Shown here piece by piece: positions 6,410-11,116 of a DNA stretch of 11,116 nucleotides. The DNA comes from an uncultured Campylobacteraceae bacterium. Its GTDB lineage: Bacteria; Campylobacterota; Campylobacteria; Campylobacterales; Arcobacteraceae. Location: NCBI GenBank assembly GCA_913057765.1, contig CAJXPH010000078.1, positions 1 to 11,116 on the forward strand, given 5' to 3'. The notes under the pieces were generated by a model. The model did no database searches. It was given only the letters and a program-made list of their open reading frames with translations, and was not told the origin of the DNA. The translations under genes were made by a program, and so were the position numbers. Numbering within the stretch: position 1 is the stretch's first letter; every line of letters starts with the position of its first letter.

Positions 6410-8881
6410 CTATAGACTTTGTAAGATTTTCGGTTTAGAGAAGGCATTTATTGGTTTTAAAACACCTTTATATATTTCAATCTGTACTAATGCTGTATGA
6501 GCAATATTACTTTGTCCTAATTTTGAAGTACCTTTGTCAATAGTAAGGATATTTACATTACCGTGTTGACAAAGAGATTTTTCACCTGGAACTTCAGGAG
6601 AATACCAAGCACCTTCACACATTACAACAACATCATCGATTACAGATTCTGTTACGTAAACACCTGCAAGGATTTCACCTCTATCATTAAATACTCTAAT
6701 GATATCACCAGTTTTCAAAGCTCTTTTTTTAGCTTCTTTTGCATTAAGCAATAAAGGCTCTCTTCCTGATTTTTCATACAACCCTCTAATATAACTATTG
6801 TTTAACTGTGAGTGAAGTCTATACTTAGAGTGAGGACTTACTAAATGAAGTGGATACTTCTTAGTTACTTCTTTATTACCTAACCACTCTTTTGGTTCAA
6901 TCCAAGAAGGATATCCTTTACAATCATCATAATTAAACTTAGCAATCACAGGAGAATAAATTTCAATTTTACCTGATGGTGTTCCTAATTTATGTTTATA
7001 AGGATTATTTCTAAACTCCGCATATCTTGTATAGTTTTCAGTTTTTTTATCATCTTTAGGAAATCGTACATAACCTTTTTTCCAGAATTCATCAAATGAT
7101 GGCATTGAAAGACCCATTCCTTTACCTTTTACCGCCGCATCTGCATAAATTGATTTAACCCAATCTAGCTCTGTTTTCTCTTCAGTAAATACTTCTTCAT
7201 ATCCCCATCTTTTACATAACTCTCTACAAATCCAGAAGTCACTTTGACTCTCACCTGCTGGTGCAACTTCAGCTTTTCTAGCAATAATATATTCTTTTAC
7301 ACTTCCTGTTTGATCAATATCAACTCTTTCTAATTCTAAAGCAACAGGTAACACAATATCTGACATTTTGGCAGTTGATGTCCAGAATGGTTCAGCTGTA
7401 ATTACTGAGTCAACTTTTTTCCATTGTTCAATCATATTATTAACATCTTGGTGACGTGTAAGTGGAGAACCTGATGCGTTATACATTAATCTAATATGTG
7501 GTAATTTAATTTTCTTACCATTTTGGTCAATAATTTTACCAGGGTGTTCTAATGCTTCGATTGATCTTGATGAAGGAATTACAACATCGTGATTTTTCAA
7601 CCAAGGAGCATCTGGATATTTTTTATTATATTTTTCAGGAATAGATTGGCTAATACCCGAGATCGTTGGTGCAACTTTATCCGTAGCACCACTTGAGTTA
7701 TATGCTAATGAGAACTCAATACCCCCACCAGTTAATCCCATATGACCTAACATAGCAGAAAGAACAGTACACATCCAGTGATTTTGCTCACCATGATCCT
7801 GTCTTTGTAATGCTCTACCACAAAGAATAATTGATCTTTCTTTTGCTAAAGTAGTTGCAAACTCTGCAATTTTGCTTGCTGGCACACCAGTAATACCTTC
7901 TGCCCAATTAATATCTTTAGCTTGACCATCTTCTTGTCCAAGAAAATATTTTTTAAATTTATTAAAACCAACAGTATATTTTTTAATAAATTTTGCATCA
8001 TATAGTTTCTTAGTATAAAGATAATGAATCATACCAAGCATTAAAGCAGGATCAGTTCCAGGCTTAACAGCGATATGTTCAGAACCTAAATATCTTTGAG
8101 TGTCATTTTTTCTTGGGTCTACAGAAAAGGCTTTAATTTTTCCACTAACTACTGCTTTTTGTAATTTTGCAAACTCATCATAACATCTATGTAATGGTAT
8201 ACTCCAAGTAATTTGATTTGTAATAACTGGGTCACATCCCCATACAACAACACTTTTTGCATTTTCAATAATAGCTTTCCATTTTGTTGGAGTATCATAA
8301 ACAGATGAACCACCTAATACGTGAGGCATAACAACAAGTCCTGCCCCAGTTGAGTAATCTCCAGATTCAGTTACAAAACCACCTAGAACCCTCATCATTC
8401 TTCTAGAAACAGTTCGTCCCCAACTTACACGACCAGAACCACCCCACCAGTAACATTCACCATAGATACTTTCAGGTCCAAATTTATCAAAAGTTGTTCT
8501 CATTTGCTTAGCAGCTAAATCAAGTGCAGTTTCCCAAGAAACTCTTACAAATTCTTCTTTACCTCTTAATTCAGGATTAGAAGGCCCCATTGCTTTTAGA
8601 TAAGATTTTCTTACCATTGGATATTCAACTCTTGTCTGATTTTGCATTGCATCACCAGTTGCTCTAATCATTGGCGTTGGAAAATAATCATTTTTAAATG
8701 CTTTAGTTTCTGTAACTTCACCACTCTTAATTGTTGCAGTAAACATACCAAATCTATTTGCTGAAAATGCAGTTCTTTGATCAAAGTTTGTATATTCCAT
8801 AAAACCTTCAACACCAGTTGCTTTAACTGTAGTAGCTGCTCCTAAAGCTGCTCCTAATTTTATAAATCCTCTACGTTTCAT
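6410..8881 (-). CDS. torA: TorA-type periplasmic TMAO/S-oxide reductase, Tat-exported
   Basis: This molybdopterin-guanine-dinucleotide enzyme of the DMSO reductase family (type III, no Fe-S cluster) reduces TMAO and/or sulfoxides in the periplasm. The start at 8881 gives 823 aa: the Tat motif RRGFIK is at residues 3-8, and AGGA (plus-strand 8888-8891) lies six bases upstream. An ATG at 8911 would overlap the upstream cytochrome gene and has no such support. FVRVSWETALD (111-121) precedes the active site, CYWWGGSGRVSWGRT (143-157), then SGDYSTGAG (173-181) with S177 as the molybdenum ligand. The C-terminal part has GTPSGKIEIYS, YPLHLVSPHSKYRLHSQ and GTSKLGQSNIAHT, the cofactor-binding end domain, all very close to E. 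coli TorA. No CxxC cluster motif is present at the N-terminus. Y144 and W146 match the Tyr-x-Trp pair of S-oxide-reducing relatives. It is paired with a TorC-like cytochrome 10 bp upstream, as in Campylobacter Cj0264c/Cj0265c. No torD chaperone gene is in the window. Confidence 0.95.
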   Translation of the reverse strand: MKRRGFIKLGAALGAATTVKATGVEGFMEYTNFDQRTAFSANRFGMFTATIKSGEVTETKAFKNDYFPTPMIRATGDAMQNQTRVEYPMVRKSYLKAMGPSNPELRGKEEFVRVSWETALDLAAKQMRTTFDKFGPESIYGECYWWGGSGRVSWGRTVSRRMMRVLGGFVTESGDYSTGAGLVVMPHVLGGSSVYDTPTKWKAIIENAKSVVVWGCDPVITNQITWSIPLHRCYDEFAKLQKAVVSGKIKAFSVDPRKNDTQRYLGSEHIAVKPGTDPALMLGMIHYLYTKKLYDAKFIKKYTVGFNKFKKYFLGQEDGQAKDINWAEGITGVPASKIAEFATTLAKERSIILCGRALQRQDHGEQNHWMCTVLSAMLGHMGLTGGGIEFSLAYNSSGATDKVAPTISGISQSIPEKYNKKYPDAPWLKNHDVVIPSSRSIEALEHPGKIIDQNGKKIKLPHIRLMYNASGSPLTRHQDVNNMIEQWKKVDSVITAEPFWTSTAKMSDIVLPVALELERVDIDQTGSVKEYIIARKAEVAPAGESQSDFWICRELCKRWGYEEVFTEEKTELDWVKSIYADAAVKGKGMGLSMPSFDEFWKKGYVRFPKDDKKTENYTRYAEFRNNPYKHKLGTPSGKIEIYSPVIAKFNYDDCKGYPSWIEPKEWLGNKEVTKKYPLHLVSPHSKYRLHSQLNNSYIRGLYEKSGREPLLLNAKEAKKRALKTGDIIRVFNDRGEILAGVYVTESVIDDVVVMCEGAWYSPEVPGEKSLCQHGNVNILTIDKGTSKLGQSNIAHTALVQIEIYKGVLKPINAFSKPKILQSL

Positions 8882-8891
8882 AATTTTTCCT

Positions 8892-9479
8892 TTATTTTGC
8901 ATCCATTGCATTTTGTTGTAAATATTTAACTATTAAACTCTTTGTTGGAGCATCAAGTGGCGCTTGCTCCATCATACTTTCTATTTGTTGTGGCCACTGA
9001 TTAACGGTATATGCTGTTGAGGCGGGCAAGTGATGACACATAGAACAAGTTCTTTCATATGTCTTTTTTGCATTTAAATATAATTTTGAAGGTTCTTTAG
9101 CAATTTGTTTTGATGCAATTGAAAAACTACCTTCAACCTCATGCCATATTTCACCATAATCATCTTCATATTTTTTGATTACTTTAAAAGATTTAGTAGC
9201 AATATCCTCATCTTCGAATTCTGCATACAATTCACCTCTTGCCATATCTCGAACAACCATCTGTGGATAATTTTCAAGTCTATAACCTTTAATTTTTATA
9301 CTTGTTTTATCTTTTGAAGTTTTTAATACATTAACTGGAGTTAAAATAGGTGAAAAACCTATTGTCTTTCCATTTAGCATTAAATTAGTTTTTTCTTTCA
9401 ATATAATGTTATCTGCGTGAGCAAAACTAACAGCAGTTGAGAGTAACAAAGATAATCCAAGTTTTGTCACATTTACCAT
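8892..9479 (-). CDS. TorC C-terminal-domain-like monohaem cytochrome c
   Basis: This 195-aa protein has a Sec signal peptide (hydrophobic 7-20, cleavage likely after AHA at 20-22), so it is periplasmic. Residues about 24-135 form a beta-rich domain without haem. The single haem site is C145-S-M-C148-H149, followed by HLPASTAYTVNQWPQQIESM. This closely resembles the C-terminal haem domain of E. coli TorC (CHALP...YTANQW), the part of TorC that contacts TorA. The tetrahaem NapC-like membrane anchor that TorC carries is missing, so this protein is probably only the last electron relay to the reductase. It matches the role of the monohaem cytochrome Cj0265c encoded beside the C. jejuni TMAO/DMSO reductase. 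The perfect RBS AGGAGG (plus-strand 9486-9491) is six bases before the ATG, and the gene ends 10 bp before torA, so the two form one operon. Confidence 0.9.
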   Translation of the reverse strand: MVNVTKLGLSLLLSTAVSFAHADNIILKEKTNLMLNGKTIGFSPILTPVNVLKTSKDKTSIKIKGYRLENYPQMVVRDMARGELYAEFEDEDIATKSFKVIKKYEDDYGEIWHEVEGSFSIASKQIAKEPSKLYLNAKKTYERTCSMCHHLPASTAYTVNQWPQQIESMMEQAPLDAPTKSLIVKYLQQNAMDAK

Positions 9480-9485
9480 TTTGAG

Positions 9486-9516
9486 CCTCCTATAGCTTTT
9501 ATTCTTTCTCTATAGG
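9486..9516 (-). promoter_or_regulatory. Inverted repeat overlapping cytochrome RBS
   Basis: CCTATAG (9489-9495) and CTATAGG (9510-9516) are 7-bp inverted arms with a 14-bp spacer, 21 bp centre to centre (two helical turns). On the transcript the proximal arm ends in the first three bases of the AGGAGG Shine-Dalgarno sequence, so an RNA hairpin would partly cover the ribosome site. Alternatively the arms may be a protein operator. Neither is proven. Confidence 0.4.
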
Positions 9517-9530
9517 AATTTTATGGCAAG

Positions 9531-9552
9531 AGTATAAACTAAGTATAATCTT
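9531..9552 (-). promoter_or_regulatory. Tandem 11-bp direct repeat, OmpR-type operator candidate
   Basis: AGTATAAACTA (9531-9541) is followed directly by AGTATAATCTT (9542-9552), with 9 of 11 positions identical. One-turn direct repeats are the normal binding geometry of OmpR/PhoB-type regulators, and such a regulator is encoded immediately upstream. The site is 52-73 bp before the cytochrome start codon. On the - strand the repeats read TTATACT, also near to a -10 box, so promoter function is a competing explanation. The rest of the 9480-9573 gap is A/T-rich. Confidence 0.45.
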
Positions 9553-9573
9553 TTATTTTTTTTTGAAGTTTCT

Positions 9574-10263
9574 CTATTTTATAGTAAGTTTATATCCAAT
9601 ACCTTGGATATTTTGTATAAGTTCAGGGTATATTTTCTTTCTAAGTTTATTTATAAACATTCTTATAGCATCAGGAGTTGCACCATTTTCCATCCATACA
9701 TAATTTTCTATTAATAAAAAAGGAACTATATGTTCTTGATGTTTTAAAAGTAGTTCTAAAAGTCTTTGTTCTTTTTTTGTTAAATCTATTATTTCATCAT
9801 TTAAAACTAATTCTTTAGTGTCCAAATTATATTTATACCCATTTAATAAATCATAAAGTGTAAACTCTTCTTTAAAAGAATTCATTGCAAGCATCATAGA
9901 AACTAAAAGTTGTTTTTTATCAAATGGTTTTTTAAGAACACTTTTACTTTTCACTTCAATTGCATCAATCATATTTTCATCAGTATCATATGCTGTTAAA
10001 AATATAATAGGGATATGTGGGTCAAACTTTCGTATTTCATAGCTCATTCTAAGACCAGTCATTTTTGCCATATGTATATCGGAGATAATTAAATCTATAT
10101 TTTGAGATTGAAACTTTTCAAGACCTTCTATTCCATTTTTAGCAACAAAAATCTCATTTACATAATCAGCAATTGATTCAACCATAATATCTCGAAGACT
10201 CTGTTCATCTTCAACTATTAATATATTTTTCTTAATGAGTAATTCTTTTACTTTTTCATACAT
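9574..10263 (-). CDS. OmpR-family two-component response regulator
   Basis: This 229-aa cytosolic transcription factor has a receiver domain at about 12-125 and a winged-helix DNA-binding domain at about 140-227. In the receiver, E18/D19 form the acidic pocket, D62 (LIISDIHM) is the phosphoacceptor, T90 is the switch threonine, and K112 (KKP) is the invariant lysine. In the effector domain, DLTKKEQRLLELLLKH (160-175) is the first helical pair, AIRMFINKLRKKI (199-211) is the recognition helix, and GIGYKL (221-226) is the wing. The gene starts 1 nt after the kinase stop codon, with AGGAG (plus-strand 10270-10274) inside the kinase's last codons, so the two are translationally linked. It lies just upstream of the cytochrome/torA operon on the same strand, without a visible terminator between, which makes that operon its first candidate target. 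The signal is unknown. Confidence 0.94.
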   Translation of the reverse strand: MYEKVKELLIKKNILIVEDEQSLRDIMVESIADYVNEIFVAKNGIEGLEKFQSQNIDLIISDIHMAKMTGLRMSYEIRKFDPHIPIIFLTAYDTDENMIDAIEVKSKSVLKKPFDKKQLLVSMMLAMNSFKEEFTLYDLLNGYKYNLDTKELVLNDEIIDLTKKEQRLLELLLKHQEHIVPFLLIENYVWMENGATPDAIRMFINKLRKKIYPELIQNIQGIGYKLTIK

Positions 10264-10264
10264 A

Positions 10265-11068
10265 TTATGCTCCTATTTGAATCATAAATTTAGTAGGATT
10301 ACTTGAATTATCAAGAGTAAACTTTCCATCCATTTTATTCTCTACTAATAACTTACATAAGTGTAATCCAGTTCCTGTACCTTGATCTCCTTTAGTTGTA
10401 AAAAAGGGTTCAAAGATTTTATCTTTATTTTCAATGGCTATTCCTCGACCATTGTCTTCAACACTTATAAAAAAACAATCCTCTTTTTTTGTTAATAAGA
10501 TTTTAATTGAAGCTTCATATAAAGGTTCTTCTTTCAATATTTTGCACAATTCATCTTTTGAATTTCCAATTAAATTGATTAGAACTTGTTTTATATAAGA
10601 AGGGTAACTATGACAAGAGTAATCATTAGTTTGGTCATAATCAAATTCTAATTCAATTGCATTCATCGTCATTTGAGGCGAACTTATCAAAATGATTTCA
10701 TTAATAGTTTCTATTAAATCAAATTTTGCTTTTCCAAAATCCTCTTTATAGAAATTTCGAAAAGCATTAATAGTTTCATTCATATGCTCAATTGTATTTC
10801 TTGACCTTGATAAATAATCATTTGCTTTTGTATTCTTTTCTTTTTCTATTAGCTCTTCTGTATTACTAATTAACATGAGTAAAGTACTAAGAGGTTGTCT
10901 CCATTGATGAGATATAGCACTTACCATTTCTCCAAGAGCTGCCATTTTACTATTTTGAATTAATATTTGCTCTTGTTCAATATCTTTTTTTTCAAGATAT
11001 TTTTCATGGCTTATGTCATTTACAGTTATTATTGTACCTTCTAATTCTTTTTGATATTTATTTAATAG
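10265..11068 (-). CDS. Sensor histidine kinase, N-terminally truncated
   Basis: The visible part is 267 residues, running off the end of the insert; the signal-sensing region is missing. Numbering from the first genomic codon (11066-11068), residues about 1-25 look like the end of a PAS/PAC domain (EGTIITVNDISHEKYLEKK). A coiled linker and the dimerisation/phosphotransfer helix follow, with H54 in SHQWRQPLS, the HQWRQP box common in Campylobacterota kinases. The ATPase domain shows the N box NLIGNSKDEL, G1 DNGRGI, F box IFEPFFTTK and G2 GTGTGLHLC, all intact, so autophosphorylation is expected. The apparent MYKRQ start at 11069-11083 is translated adapter and is not part of the protein. It overlaps no other gene and is followed after 1 nt by its response regulator. 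Proximity suggests control of the TMAO/S-oxide reductase operon; this is inference. Confidence 0.93.
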   Translation of the reverse strand, partial: LLNKYQKELEGTIITVNDISHEKYLEKKDIEQEQILIQNSKMAALGEMVSAISHQWRQPLSTLLMLISNTEELIEKEKNTKANDYLSRSRNTIEHMNETINAFRNFYKEDFGKAKFDLIETINEIILISSPQMTMNAIELEFDYDQTNDYSCHSYPSYIKQVLINLIGNSKDELCKILKEEPLYEASIKILLTKKEDCFFISVEDNGRGIAIENKDKIFEPFFTTKGDQGTGTGLHLCKLLVENKMDGKFTLDNSSNPTKFMIQIGA

Positions 11069-11116
11069 CTGTCTCTTATACACATCTGACGCTGCCGACG
11101 AAGAGGATAGTGTAGA
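11069..11116 (-). other. Nextera (Tn5) i5-side library adapter, artefact
   Basis: Positions 11069-11087 are the Tn5 mosaic end in the outward orientation, and 11088-11101 (GACGCTGCCGACGA) are the read-1 primer arm. Positions 11102-11109 (AGAGGATA) are, from memory, the reverse complement of i5 index S503, and 11110-11116 (GTGTAGA) are the start of the P5 primer. The last genomic base is about 11068. Confidence 0.97.

Noticed and set aside
6563..6754. 63-aa open frame on the + strand inside torA
   Set aside because: It is antisense to a conserved part of the TorA C-terminal domain. It is short, Phe/Ser-rich, has no RBS and resembles nothing known.
11069..11083. MYKRQ as the natural N-terminus of the histidine kinase
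   Set aside because: These five codons are exactly the translated Tn5 mosaic end of the library adapter. The kinase simply runs off the insert.

Overview
The insert is strongly AT-rich bacterial DNA with short spacers and tight operons. The gene content points to Campylobacterota, most likely an Arcobacter-type (Arcobacteraceae) organism. The main reasons are a TorA reductase paired with a short monohaem cytochrome, as in Campylobacter jejuni Cj0264c/Cj0265c, a c553-type cytochrome, and a histidine kinase with an HQWRQPL phosphorylation box. This placement is inference from memory of these families; no database search was run. Both ends of the window are not biological: they are complete Illumina Nextera (Tn5) library adapters with index sequences, so the genomic insert is about 47-11068 and the outermost genes are cut by tagmentation or contig ends.

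Layout, left to right. A 5'-truncated YceI-like periplasmic protein is followed by an 84-residue protein of unknown function with its own promoter candidate (both + strand). They converge, across a hairpin at 861-909, on selO (- strand), a pseudokinase-fold AMPylase. Divergent from selO is a two-gene + strand operon of PLP enzymes of the Cys/Met metabolism family. The first is a MetB/MetC-like enzyme of normal length. The second is a long (498 aa) enzyme resembling fungal Str2 cystathionine gamma-synthase. Together they suggest transsulfuration or methionine synthesis.

From 5195 to the right end everything is on the - strand. Read in transcription order it is: histidine kinase (truncated), OmpR-type response regulator, TorC-like monohaem cytochrome, TorA molybdoenzyme, small cytochrome c553, marC. 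Kinase and regulator are separated by 1 nt. The 94-bp gap in front of the cytochrome/torA pair carries a near-perfect tandem 11-bp direct repeat, the geometry used by OmpR-family regulators, and an inverted repeat that overlaps the Shine-Dalgarno sequence. This segment therefore reads as a locally regulated S-oxide/N-oxide respiration module. The TorA copy has a Tyr-x-Trp active-site signature, associated with S-oxide (DMSO, biotin or methionine sulfoxide) reduction, which E. coli TorA lacks. Strong hairpins follow torA and the c553 gene, so marC is probably expressed separately.

No tRNA, rRNA, CRISPR array, insertion sequence or phage gene was seen. Most of the window is ordinary core or respiratory content. 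The points worth a second look are the sensor-regulator-reductase cluster with its operator candidates, the TorA active site, the Str2-like enzyme, and the adapter ends, which create a false kinase N-terminus.
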